Assembly (NCBI GenBank): GCA_041655955.1
Contig: JBBAEN010000001.1
Coordinates: 434,001 to 498,000 of the forward strand
Origin: Micavibrio_A sp041655955
Lineage (GTDB): Bacteria > Pseudomonadota > Alphaproteobacteria > Micavibrionales > Micavibrionaceae
Direction: 5' to 3'
Length of the DNA stretch: 64,000 bases
Part shown: positions 35,406-44,248 of the stretch, piece by piece
How positions within the stretch are numbered: the stretch's first letter is position 1
Layout of the letters: each line of letters starts with the position of its first letter
Position numbers and translations under genes: made by a program
Notes under the pieces: generated by a model
Told to the model about the DNA's origin: nothing
Database searches by the model: none
The model's input: only the letters and a program-made list of their open reading frames with translations

Positions 35406-36921
35406 GATTATTGATTTCCTTTGTAATGTCCGCGGATGCAAGCTCCGCAGGCATGATGACATGCGGCGCATAATCATTCAGCAGGGCCTGCACGGTCGGT
35501 GAAATATTTTTCATTATAAGCCAGGGCGCGACGCCGAACAGGATCACCATCAGGACGAGTGGGATAAAATAGAATGTTTCCGTCTTGGTAAGGTCGCCCA
35601 TGGCCGCCGCGTCCGCATTTTTTTGCTCGCCGAAAATCACGCGGCGGTAAAGGACGAGCATATAGGCGGCCCCGAAAACAAGCCCCGTCGCGGCGAAAAG
35701 CGCAACGAGCGTATCGGCCTGGAACGCGCCCATCAGCGTTAGGAACTCCCCGACAAAGCCCGATGTCCCCGGCAAGCCGACGGAGCCGAGCATAAGTACC
35801 ATAAAAACAGTCGCGTATTTCGGCATGTTTTTCACAAGCCCGCCATAGCGTGAAATCTCCCGCGTATGGAGCCTGTCATACACCACTCCCACGCATAAAA
35901 AGAGCGCGGCGGAGATAATGCCGTGGCTGAGCATCTGGAACATCGCCCCGTCAATCCCTTGCTGCGTACCTGTAAAAATACCGAGCGTGACAAACCCCAT
36001 ATGGGAAACCGATGAATAGGCGATCAGCTTTTTCATGTCTTCCTGCACGAGCGCCACGAGCGCCGTATAGATAATCGCGACAATCGAAAGCCAGAAAACC
36101 ATATCGGCGAAATAGACGCTGGCGTCGGGCAGGATGGGAAGGGAAAAGCGCAAAAATCCATAGCCGCCCATTTTCAACAACACGCCCGCAAGGATAACCG
36201 ACCCCGCCGTCGGCGCCTCGACATGCGCGTCGGGAAGCCATGTGTGAACCGGCCACATCGGCATTTTCACGGCAAAGCTTGCAAACAGCGCCAGCCACAG
36301 CCAGATTTGCCAGCCAAGCGGAATCCTGTTATCCGCCATGGCGATAATATCCGTCGTGCCGGTCTGGTAATAAAGCGCCAGCAAGGCGACCAGCATCAGG
36401 ACGGAACCAAGAAGCGTGTAAAGAAAGAATTTAAAGGCCGCATAGACCCTGCGCGCCCCGCCCCATACGCCGATGATGATAAACATCGGGATAAGCACGC
36501 CTTCAAAGAACACATAAAAGAGGACGGCATCGAGCGCGCAGAACGTCCCGACCATGAATGTTTCCAGCACGAGGAAACAAATCATATATTCCTTCACCCG
36601 TTTTTGCACCGAATGCCAGCAGGAGATAAGGCAGATCAGGGTCAGGAAAGTCGAAAGCAGTACGAAATAAACAGAAATCCCGTCCACGCCGAGATGATAG
36701 GTCAGGTTGAAGCCCGGAAACCACGCCGCTTTTTCAACAAACTGCATCCCGGCATTGCCCGTTTCAAAATGACGCAGCATCACAAGGGAAAGCACGAATA
36801 CGGCAAGCGACGTTCCAAGCGCAATGACGCGCGCGCCCTTATCGCTCAACCGCGGCAACGCCATAATGAGCAGCGCCCCTATGAGCGGCAGGAAAATTTG
36901 ATACGATAAAATATGTTCCAT
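35398..36921 (-). CDS. nuoM: NADH-quinone oxidoreductase subunit M
   Basis: NuoM is a proton-pumping Mrp-type antiporter-like subunit of complex I. The 507-residue protein has about 14 helices, with LTYHLGVDGISVYFVLLS, PMWPVHTWLPDAHVEAPTAG (TM7-8 region) and AYSSVSHMGFVTLGIF. The ATG at 36921 follows AAGG; a GTG one codon earlier is the alternative. It overlaps nuoN by 8 bases and follows nuoL by 7. Confidence 0.97.
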   Translation of the reverse strand: MEHILSYQIFLPLIGALLIMALPRLSDKGARVIALGTSLAVFVLSLVMLRHFETGNAGMQFVEKAAWFPGFNLTYHLGVDGISVYFVLLSTFLTLICLISCWHSVQKRVKEYMICFLVLETFMVGTFCALDAVLFYVFFEGVLIPMFIIIGVWGGARRVYAAFKFFLYTLLGSVLMLVALLALYYQTGTTDIIAMADNRIPLGWQIWLWLALFASFAVKMPMWPVHTWLPDAHVEAPTAGSVILAGVLLKMGGYGFLRFSLPILPDASVYFADMVFWLSIVAIIYTALVALVQEDMKKLIAYSSVSHMGFVTLGIFTGTQQGIDGAMFQMLSHGIISAALFLCVGVVYDRLHTREISRYGGLVKNMPKYATVFMVLMLGSVGLPGTSGFVGEFLTLMGAFQADTLVALFAATGLVFGAAYMLVLYRRVIFGEQKNADAAAMGDLTKTETFYFIPLVLMVILFGVAPWLIMKNISPTVQALLNDYAPHVIMPAELASADITKEINNHD

Positions 36922-36928
36922 CACAGCC

Positions 36929-39160
36929 TTAAACTCCGAACCGGTAGAAGAACCAGCTCACAATAACCACCACCCCGACCATCATGACAAAGGCATAGTG
37001 GAATATATATCCCGTTTGCATTTTCTTCATAATGCGGCCCGTATCCAGTGAACGCGCCGCCACCCCGTCGGGGCCAAGCCCGTCCACGATATTCTTGTCC
37101 GCCTTCCAGAATAAACCGCCCGCCCGCAAAGCATTCCTGACAAAGACGGCGTTATACAGCTCGTCAAAAAACCATTTGCGGAAGAAGAGCGTATGGATTT
37201 TTGAAAATACCGAAACCGTAAGGGACGGCAGCCGCGGCACAAGCAAATAGAAAACCCATGCCAGCAACAAACCAAACGCCCCCACAATAGCGGGCAGCAG
37301 CTTGACCCAGAGCGGGACATGATGTGCGGCTTCGACCGTATCGTTTTCGGGCAGAACCTTGATTGAATCCCCCCAGAATATAAAGCGATCCATCATGGCT
37401 ACGCCTTCATGCACGCCGGAAAGTTCAATGACCGGCTGTTCTTGCATGGCGGCGACAAGGGAGCGATCATCTATATCGTAAATGGGCGCCGGAACTTTCT
37501 CTCCGGCCACGTGCGCTTCTTCTTCGGCGTTTTCTTCCCTATAGGGTTCTTCGGCGGCGGCTTCTACGCCATGGGTTATCTCCGCCGCCTCCACTGCGCT
37601 TTCCTCCGCCATAGCGGAATCAGGCATTATGGCGGCATCGGATTTTACGGCGCTCATAATGACCGCATGACTGTCCCCGTGTTTCGGGCTCCCGACAAAG
37701 CCCTGATAGGCGAGCGCGCCGGAAAAAAGCGCGCCAAGGGCCAGGAGAAACAAGGGCAGCAACATGACCGGCGGCGATTCATGCGCGTGATCATATATAT
37801 GCTGATCCATACGCGGCTTGCCGTGGAATGTCATGAAAAGCAGGCGGCCCGAATAAAACGCCGTCATCAGCGCCGCCGCAACCCCCGTCCAATAGGCAAA
37901 TGTGCCGAACCATGTGTGATCCGCGAAGGCGGCCTCTAGGACGATATCCTTGGAATAATAACCCGCGAAGAACGGTATCCCCGCAAGCGCGAGCGATCCG
38001 ATCCACATCAGCCCATAGGTCACGGGAATCTTTTTCCACACACCGCCCATATTGCGCATGTCCTGTTCGTCATGCAGGGCGTGAATGACCGAACCCGCGC
38101 CAAGGAACAAAAGCGCCTTGAAAAACGCATGGGTCATCAGGTGGAAGATGGCCGCGCCATAGGCGGACACGCCAAGCGCAAAGAACATATAGCCAAGCTG
38201 CGACATGGTCGAATAGGCGATAACCCGCTTAATGTCGAACTGCGTAAGGCCGATCGTCGCGGCAACGAAAGCCGTAACCGCGCCGACGATGCACACGACC
38301 ATCAGGGCTTCGGGCGCATATTCAAAAACAGGCGACATGCGGGCGACGAGGAATACCCCCGCCGTCACCATCGTCGCCGCGTGGATGAGGGCGGATACGG
38401 GCGTCGGCCCTTCCATCGCGTCCGGCAGCCATGTATGCAATCCCAATTGCGCCGATTTTCCCATCGCGCCTATGAATAAAAGCAAACAGGCGAGATTCAG
38501 CGCCGGTAAATCAAATCCCGCAAAATGGATGGCCGTATCTTTCAGCCCTTCCGCCTGCGCAAAAATAACATCGAACTGCACAGAGCCGAACAGAACGAAA
38601 CAGACGAAAATACCGAGCGCGAGCGCGAAATCCCCGACGCGGTTGACGAGAAAGGCCTTGATAGCGGCAGCATTGGCGGAATCCTTATGGTTCCAGAAAC
38701 CGATCAAAAGATAGGATGCGACGCCCACCCCTTCCCAGCCGAAGAAAAGCTGGATGAGGTTATCCGCCGTGACCAGCATCAGCATCGCAAAGGTAAAGAG
38801 CGAGAGATAGGCCATAAACCGCGCGCGCGCCGGATCGTGGCTCATATAACCTATCGAATAGACATGCACGCAGGATGATACGATTGTCACGACACACATC
38901 ATGACGACGGCAAGCTGATCGACGCGCAGCGCCCAGTCAACCTGCAACGCGCCGGACGCAATCCAGTTCATCACCGTAACGGTGCGCGGGTCGGAGCCAA
39001 GGACGACATCTACGAAAAGAAGGCAGGACGCAACGGCAGCGGTAACAACGCCCGCGCATGTAATAAGTTGCACCACGTGCGGCCCGATTTGCCTGCCGAA
39101 GAGAAAGGCAATGATAAAGGCCGCGAGCGGCGGGAATACGGCCAGAAGTTCCAGTTGCAT
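36929..39160 (-). CDS. nuoL: NADH-quinone oxidoreductase subunit L, with acidic loop insertion
   Basis: NuoL is the distal antiporter-like subunit, with the long lateral helix along the membrane arm. It has the family segments FFGWEGVGVASYLLIGFW, GLHTWLPDAMEGPTPVSAL and AYSTMSQLGYMFFALG, with about 16 helices. At 743 residues it is long for the family. A hydrophilic, Glu/Ala-rich stretch of roughly 95 residues (about 490-588, including AAEEPYREENAEEEAHV) lies in the loop before the final helices. The frame is intact and the closing part (FFRKWFFDELYNAVFV, then the last helix) is normal. Confidence 0.96.
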   Translation of the reverse strand: MQLELLAVFPPLAAFIIAFLFGRQIGPHVVQLITCAGVVTAAVASCLLFVDVVLGSDPRTVTVMNWIASGALQVDWALRVDQLAVVMMCVVTIVSSCVHVYSIGYMSHDPARARFMAYLSLFTFAMLMLVTADNLIQLFFGWEGVGVASYLLIGFWNHKDSANAAAIKAFLVNRVGDFALALGIFVCFVLFGSVQFDVIFAQAEGLKDTAIHFAGFDLPALNLACLLLFIGAMGKSAQLGLHTWLPDAMEGPTPVSALIHAATMVTAGVFLVARMSPVFEYAPEALMVVCIVGAVTAFVAATIGLTQFDIKRVIAYSTMSQLGYMFFALGVSAYGAAIFHLMTHAFFKALLFLGAGSVIHALHDEQDMRNMGGVWKKIPVTYGLMWIGSLALAGIPFFAGYYSKDIVLEAAFADHTWFGTFAYWTGVAAALMTAFYSGRLLFMTFHGKPRMDQHIYDHAHESPPVMLLPLFLLALGALFSGALAYQGFVGSPKHGDSHAVIMSAVKSDAAIMPDSAMAEESAVEAAEITHGVEAAAEEPYREENAEEEAHVAGEKVPAPIYDIDDRSLVAAMQEQPVIELSGVHEGVAMMDRFIFWGDSIKVLPENDTVEAAHHVPLWVKLLPAIVGAFGLLLAWVFYLLVPRLPSLTVSVFSKIHTLFFRKWFFDELYNAVFVRNALRAGGLFWKADKNIVDGLGPDGVAARSLDTGRIMKKMQTGYIFHYAFVMMVGVVVIVSWFFYRFGV

Positions 39161-39164
39161 TGTC

Positions 39165-39476
39165 TTAGCCCCTCATACTTGAAATCTCTTCCACCGCAAT
39201 CGTTCCCCTGTTCCGGAAAAAGATAACGAGGATGGCGAGGCCGATAGCAGCCTCTGCCGCCGCGACCGTTAAAACGAACATGGCGAAAATCTGCCCCGTC
39301 AAATCGCCGAGAAAGGACGAAAACGCCACGAAATTGATATTGACGGCAAGCAGCATCAATTCGATGCACATCAGGATGATGATGACGTTCCGGCGGTTCA
39401 GGAAAATGCCGAAAATCCCCATGGTAAAGAGCAGGGCGGCAAGGATCAGATAATGTTCAAGACCGATTTCCAGCAT
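39165..39476 (-). CDS. nuoK: NADH-quinone oxidoreductase subunit K
   Basis: A 103-residue membrane subunit with three helices and the conserved glutamates in MCIELMLLAVNINFVAF and TVAAAEAAIGLAILV, part of the proton path next to NuoJ and NuoA. Start ATG at 39476, 3 bases after the nuoJ stop; the nuoL start follows its stop by 4 bases. Confidence 0.97.
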   Translation of the reverse strand: MLEIGLEHYLILAALLFTMGIFGIFLNRRNVIIILMCIELMLLAVNINFVAFSSFLGDLTGQIFAMFVLTVAAAEAAIGLAILVIFFRNRGTIAVEEISSMRG

Positions 39477-39479
39477 GAC

Positions 39480-40082
39480 TTACGCCCCCTCCCCTGATTT
39501 TACCTGCATGATTTCAAGCGCGTCGGCGGGTTTGCGCGCGTTTTGCACCGCGATTTTCTGGCGGCGCACGCCGGGCCGCGCCCTGTGGGTCAGGACAATC
39601 GCCCCTATCATCGCGACCAGAAGCACAAGCCCCGCAAGCTGGAAGGCAAAGACATATTTTGTATAAATGAGCGCGCCGAGCGCCTCTGTATTCTTCAGGC
39701 TTCCGGCGGGATTGGAAATATTTTCCGTTACCGACGGCGCGAATTTCCACGCCCCGTAAACGATAACCAGCTCCGCAAGCAATATGGCCCCCACGGCCAA
39801 ACCGAGCGGGGCATATTTCATCGCTCCCTTGCGAAGCTGTTCAAGCCCTTCATCCAGCATCATGACGACGAAGAGGAAAAGAACCGCGACCGCGCCCACA
39901 TAGACAATCACCAGAATCATCGCGACGAATTCCGCCCCCAAAAGAACGAACAGCCCCGCGGCATTGAAAAAAGCAAGGATAAGGAACAGCACGGAATGAA
40001 CCGGCGCGCGGGCGGTGATCACCATCAGCGCACTGAAAAGCGTCACGGCGGCAAACAGATAAAAGGCAAACGGCTGAAGCAT
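39480..40082 (-). CDS. nuoJ: NADH-quinone oxidoreductase subunit J
   Basis: A 200-residue membrane subunit with five helices, including VYVGAVAVLFLFVVMML, which is the TM3 pi-bulge region important for coupling. The C-terminal tail after the last helix is basic. Start ATG at 40082, 31 bases after nuoI, in the standard order. Confidence 0.97.
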   Translation of the reverse strand: MLQPFAFYLFAAVTLFSALMVITARAPVHSVLFLILAFFNAAGLFVLLGAEFVAMILVIVYVGAVAVLFLFVVMMLDEGLEQLRKGAMKYAPLGLAVGAILLAELVIVYGAWKFAPSVTENISNPAGSLKNTEALGALIYTKYVFAFQLAGLVLLVAMIGAIVLTHRARPGVRRQKIAVQNARKPADALEIMQVKSGEGA

Positions 40083-40113
40083 GGTTGTGGCTCTTTAAAA
40101 TTCCTTGATGCGT

Positions 40114-40596
40114 TTAACGGTACGGCGCTTCTCTGGCAAGGTTTGCGGCAATCTGCGCCTCCCACCTGTCGCCGTTTTCAAGAAGCTTGGCCTTGTTATA
40201 GTAAAGCTCCTCGCGCGTTTCCGTTGCGAATTCAAAATTCGGCCCCTCGACGATGGCATCGACGGGGCAGGCTTCCTGACACAGGCCGCAATAAATGCAT
40301 TTCGTCATGTCGATGTCATAGCGCGTCGTGCGGCGCGAACCGTCTTCACGCGGCTCGGCCTCGATCGTGATGGCAAGCGCTGGGCAAATAGCCTCGCATA
40401 ACTTACAGGCGATGCAGCGCTCTTCCCCGTTCGGGTAGCGGCGCAGCGCATGCTCGCCGCGGAAACGCGGGGACAGCGGCCCTTTTTCATACGGATAGTT
40501 GATCGTCACGCGCGGGACGAAGAACAGGTATTTGAGCGTCAGGGCCATGCCTTTGACGATCTCTACGAGCAAAAATGAATTCAGCCAGTTTTTCAT
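40114..40596 (-). CDS. nuoI: NADH-quinone oxidoreductase subunit I
   Basis: NuoI carries the [4Fe-4S] clusters N6a and N6b. The 160-residue protein has an N-terminal amphipathic helix and two ferredoxin motifs, CIACKLCEAICP and CIYCGLCQEACP. The ATG at 40596 lies 3 bases from the nuoH stop. Confidence 0.98.
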   Translation of the reverse strand: MKNWLNSFLLVEIVKGMALTLKYLFFVPRVTINYPYEKGPLSPRFRGEHALRRYPNGEERCIACKLCEAICPALAITIEAEPREDGSRRTTRYDIDMTKCIYCGLCQEACPVDAIVEGPNFEFATETREELYYNKAKLLENGDRWEAQIAANLAREAPYR

Positions 40597-40599
40597 CGC

Positions 40600-41616
40600 T
40601 TACCCCGGCAACGCATCAAAATAAATCAGGCTTCCCGCGACAAGCACGACCCAAAACAGCGTAAAGGGCAGGAAGATTTTCCACCCCAGCCGCATGAGCT
40701 GATCATAGCGGTAGCGCGGAAAAGTCGCCCGCGACCATATAAAGAAGAACATGATGAGCAGCGTCTTTAAGATGAACCAGATAAAACCCGGAATGACATC
40801 AAGCGCCTCTATCCCGAAAGGCGGCAGCCATCCGCCGAGGAAAAGAACGGTCGTCATGCCGCTCATCAAAATCATATTGGCATATTCGCCGAGGAAAAAG
40901 AGCGCGTAGCTCATCGACGAATATTCCACCATGAACCCGCCGGTAATCTCGGATTCCCCTTCGGGGAGGTCGAACGGGGCGCGGTTGCACTCCGCCAGAA
41001 TAGATACGAGGAACACGATGAACATCGGGAACAGCATCACCTGAACCCATACCGGCCTGTGGGCAGTTATGATTTCACTCAAATTCAGCGATCCCGTGCA
41101 AAGCAGCACAGTGACGATGACAAGCCCCATGGAAACTTCATAGGACACCATCTGCGACGCGGATCGCATGCCGCCGAGAAAGGCGTATTTTGAATTGGAC
41201 GCCCAGCCCGCCATGATAATCCCGTACACCCCCATCGACGAAATGGCGAAGAGGTAAAGAATACCGACATTGATGTCGGCCAGAACGATCCGCGCATCAA
41301 TCGGGATGACCGCCCATGCCACGAGCGCAAGCGCAAAGGTCAGCATCGGCGCAATCAGGAAAACGGGCTTGTTCGCCTGAGTCGGAATGATGGTTTCCTT
41401 GGATAAAAGCTTGATCCCGTCGGCAATCGGCTGGAGCAGGCCGAACGGCCCGACGGTCATCGGCCCCTGACGGCGCTGCATCGCCCCCAAAATCTTGCGC
41501 TCGGCATAGGTATAATAAGCGACGACGCCAAGGATCACGGCAACAATCGCCCCGATATGCCCGAGGATTAAAAGGAGCGGCCAGCCATATGTTGTCCAAA
41601 ATTCCGTCATGCTCAT
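40600..41616 (-). CDS. nuoH: NADH-quinone oxidoreductase subunit H
   Basis: NuoH forms the quinone-binding chamber at the interface with NuoB and NuoD. The 338-residue protein has eight helices, the Q-site loops (AYYTYAERKILGAMQRRQGP and EGESEITGGFMVEYSSM) and RATFPRYRYDQLMRLGWK. The ATG at 41616 lies 26 bases after the MazG-like gene that separates it from nuoG. Confidence 0.97.
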   Translation of the reverse strand: MSMTEFWTTYGWPLLLILGHIGAIVAVILGVVAYYTYAERKILGAMQRRQGPMTVGPFGLLQPIADGIKLLSKETIIPTQANKPVFLIAPMLTFALALVAWAVIPIDARIVLADINVGILYLFAISSMGVYGIIMAGWASNSKYAFLGGMRSASQMVSYEVSMGLVIVTVLLCTGSLNLSEIITAHRPVWVQVMLFPMFIVFLVSILAECNRAPFDLPEGESEITGGFMVEYSSMSYALFFLGEYANMILMSGMTTVLFLGGWLPPFGIEALDVIPGFIWFILKTLLIMFFFIWSRATFPRYRYDQLMRLGWKIFLPFTLFWVVLVAGSLIYFDALPG

Positions 41617-41642
41617 CTCAAAAAACCCTTAAAGGGATATCC

Positions 41643-42056
41643 TTACTCTGCCGCCTCCGGCACATCGCGTTTGACGAACTTCGCCAGATCGGGCGCGAAA
41701 TAATGCGGCCCTTTCAGAACTTTGCCGTCGCCTTCGCGGCGGATCGGTTTTCCGTCCTCGCCCAGCTTCGACATATTGGATCTGTGTACCTCGTCGAACG
41801 CGGCTTCTTTCACGCCCTGCATGCCGAACGACAAAAACGCGCCGTCCAGGACATATTGAAGATCGACAAGCGCATCGAGCGTTTCGACGGGGTCGTCATT
41901 GGCAAGCGCTTCTTTCAACTCGTCCAGCTCTTCCTGAAGCAGGTTGATACGCAGCTCTTTCGTCTTCTCACAGGAAATATCGGGCGCGCCATGAACCGGC
42001 AGCCCGTAAGTTTCATGAAATTCCTGCACCTGCTCCAAAGTCGTTCTTTTGCTCAT
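41643..42056 (-). CDS. MazG/PRA-PH-like NTP pyrophosphohydrolase inside the nuo operon
   Basis: This 137-residue soluble helical protein belongs to the all-alpha NTP pyrophosphohydrolase (MazG/HisE/dUTPase-2) group. The metal-binding EExxE is at 42-46 (QEELDELKEAL), followed by ETLDALVDLQYV (E58, D61, D65), EVHRSNMSKLGEDGKPI near 89-105, and a C-terminal GKVLKGPHYFAPDL typical of the HAD-Cof-like PRA-PH subgroup. Such enzymes hydrolyse non-canonical or excess NTPs; the substrate here is unknown. Its ATG overlaps the nuoG stop by 4 bases, so it is translationally coupled to nuoG, and nuoH follows after 26 bases. Confidence 0.88.
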   Translation of the reverse strand: MSKRTTLEQVQEFHETYGLPVHGAPDISCEKTKELRINLLQEELDELKEALANDDPVETLDALVDLQYVLDGAFLSFGMQGVKEAAFDEVHRSNMSKLGEDGKPIRREGDGKVLKGPHYFAPDLAKFVKRDVPEAAE

Positions 42057-44074
42057 TCTGCGGCCTCCATCATCATATTGCCATTAAACACGCGCGAACA
42101 TTCCCGCATCGTCGGCGATGCTTTCGCGATTACATTGGTAAGGTAAAAATCTTCAACCGGATTTTTGAATATGGCATTCACATCCTTTGCATCCTTGCCG
42201 CCAAATTCCGCCCACTGGACGGCAGGCAGATGATCCAGCATTTCAAATTGCGGATATTCCTGAATAAGCCGCGCACGAAGCTGGAAGAGATCGTTATAAG
42301 GCAGAGCGCCCCCCGCATGTTCGGAAAGCGCACGCAGGATTTTCCAGTCCTCACGGGCCTCGCCCGGCGCATCGACGCATTTCTTGGCGAGCTGGACGCG
42401 CCCTTCGGTGTTCATGTAAAGGCCGGATTTTTCCGTATAGGCCGCACCCGGAAGAATGACATCCGCCCGCGCCGCTCCCGCATCGCCATGATGCCCTTGA
42501 TAGACGACGAAAGCGTCCTGATGAATAAGTGAAAGCGTTTCAGAATTATCGGCGCCGAGCAAATAAACAAAATCATTGTTGCCGATAGAAAAGGGTTTTT
42601 GCGGCAGGAAGCCGATCTCTATTGCCCCCGCGCGCGAAGCCGCGCCATGCAACACGTTAAAGCCGATCCAGTCTTCCTGAATGCATCCCAGATCCTCCGC
42701 CAGCTTCCGCGCCGCCGCCTGTATGGCGGAACCAATCGCGCCGCCAAAGGCCGAAGCGCCGACAATGACCATCGGTTTTTGCGCCTTGCCCTTATATTTC
42801 CCGACAACGTCCGCAAAGGCCGAAAGCCCCTCGCCCGCATGCCAGTAATGATAAGTGAGATCGACCGCCGCCCCCACAAGCGCGACTTGCGTGCGCGGAT
42901 TGGCAAGGAGGCGTTTGCGGATGCGCGCATTGACCAAAGCGGCCTCATGGCGCGGGTTCGTCCCCACCAGCACGATCAAATCCGCCTCTTCAATCGCGGC
43001 AATGCCGGAATTAAAGAGATAGCCCGCCCGCTCCGCCGTGTCGTAGCGCGTGCCGTCAACGCGGCACTCAAGGTTATGCGCCCCGAATGACACCATCAAA
43101 TCTTTCAGCGCCAGCATCGATTCGACATCGGCCAGATCGCCCGAAAATGCCGCCATTCTTGAAGGATCCGCGGCTTTCATCCTTGCGGCGACGGCGGCAA
43201 AGGCTTCGTCCCAGCTTGCCTCTTTCAGGCTGCCGTTCCGGCGGACATAGGGCCTGTCGAGCCGCGCATATTTCAAACCGTCAAGGGCGTTGCGGGTGCG
43301 ATCGTCAATCCATTCCTCGTTAATGCCCTCATGCAGGCGCGGCAGGATGCGCATCACTTCATTGCCCCGCGCATCGACGCGGATATTACAGCCGAGCGCG
43401 TCATGCACATCGATCGTTTCGGTTTTTTTAAGCTCCCACGGGCGCGCCTTGAAGGCGAAAGGCTTGTTGGTCAACGCACCGACCGGGCATACATCCACCA
43501 GATTGCCGGAAAGCTCGCTATCGATCGCCTTTGTTATAAAGGTGCTGATTTCCGCATCCTCGCCGCGGTTAAGCTGCCCCAGATCGTCAACCCCCGCAAT
43601 TTCCTCGGCAAAACGAATACAGCGCGTACAGTTAATACAGCGGGTCATCACCGTCTTGATAATCGGCCCCATATATTTATCTTTGACCGCGCGCTTGTTT
43701 TCGCCATAGCGCGAGCGGTCGAAACCATAGGCGACCGCCTGATCCTGCAAATCGCACTCCCCGCCCTGATCGCAAATCGGGCAGTCGAGCGGGTGGTTGA
43801 TCAGCAGCATTTCCATGACGCCCTTGCGGCTGCGGCGCACTTTTTCAGAATCCGTATAGACGACCATATTGTCGCCGCACGCCATGGCGCAGGATGCGAC
43901 GGGTTTCGGCGCGCCTTCCAGCTCGACAAGACACATGCGGCAATTGGCGGGAACGCTCAAACGGTCATGATAGCAAAAACGCGGTATTTCATAACCAAGC
44001 TGCTCCGCTGCCTGCAAAATGCTGGTTCCAGGGGCGACTTCGATTTCCTGATCGTTGATTTTAAGCTTTGGCAT
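42053..44074 (-). CDS. nuoG: NADH-quinone oxidoreductase subunit G
   Basis: NuoG is the large iron-sulphur subunit of the complex I peripheral arm. The 673-residue protein has an N-terminal [2Fe-2S] domain (N1b; CYHDRLSVPANCRMC), the His-Cys3 cluster N5 region (HPLDCPICDQGGECDLQD), a [4Fe-4S] N4 domain (RCINCTRCIRF, then VDVCPVGAL) and a degenerate molybdopterin-oxidoreductase-like domain. The ATG at 44074 begins the second half of the split nuo block, with a candidate promoter about 50 bases upstream. Confidence 0.97.
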   Translation of the reverse strand: MPKLKINDQEIEVAPGTSILQAAEQLGYEIPRFCYHDRLSVPANCRMCLVELEGAPKPVASCAMACGDNMVVYTDSEKVRRSRKGVMEMLLINHPLDCPICDQGGECDLQDQAVAYGFDRSRYGENKRAVKDKYMGPIIKTVMTRCINCTRCIRFAEEIAGVDDLGQLNRGEDAEISTFITKAIDSELSGNLVDVCPVGALTNKPFAFKARPWELKKTETIDVHDALGCNIRVDARGNEVMRILPRLHEGINEEWIDDRTRNALDGLKYARLDRPYVRRNGSLKEASWDEAFAAVAARMKAADPSRMAAFSGDLADVESMLALKDLMVSFGAHNLECRVDGTRYDTAERAGYLFNSGIAAIEEADLIVLVGTNPRHEAALVNARIRKRLLANPRTQVALVGAAVDLTYHYWHAGEGLSAFADVVGKYKGKAQKPMVIVGASAFGGAIGSAIQAAARKLAEDLGCIQEDWIGFNVLHGAASRAGAIEIGFLPQKPFSIGNNDFVYLLGADNSETLSLIHQDAFVVYQGHHGDAGAARADVILPGAAYTEKSGLYMNTEGRVQLAKKCVDAPGEAREDWKILRALSEHAGGALPYNDLFQLRARLIQEYPQFEMLDHLPAVQWAEFGGKDAKDVNAIFKNPVEDFYLTNVIAKASPTMRECSRVFNGNMMMEAAE

Positions 44075-44123
44075 GGCAGGGCACTTTAACTAGAGTCCGG
44101 AAAAAGGCTTGTTTATGGCCCTT

Positions 44124-44151
44124 TGTATACCCTTTTTATATGGCACTTCAA
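44124..44151 (-). promoter_or_regulatory. Candidate promoter for nuoG-nuoN
   Basis: On the minus strand TTGAAG (44146-44151), a 16-base spacer and TATACA (44124-44129) resemble a sigma-70 promoter with 4 of 6 bases in each box. A promoter is needed here because the genes just upstream are on the opposite strand. Confidence 0.4.
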
Positions 44152-44173
44152 AGGGGTTAATCAGTGATTTTTC

Positions 44174-44226
44174 GCATTTCCCCCCGAAATGCCCCAAAGT
44201 CGAAATTCCCGCTTTCGCGGCGGGAA
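44174..44226. other. Two tandem perfect hairpins in the divergent nuoG/methyltransferase gap
   Basis: GCATTTC-CCCCC-GAAATGC (44174-44192) is a 7-bp stem with a 5-base loop; TTCCCGC (44206-44212) and GCGGGAA (44220-44226) form a second 7-bp stem with a 7-base loop. They lie between the divergent starts at 44074 and 44249. No T-tract follows on either strand, so I do not call them terminators. Confidence 0.45.
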
Positions 44227-44248
44227 GAGAAAAGATATACACAGATCT

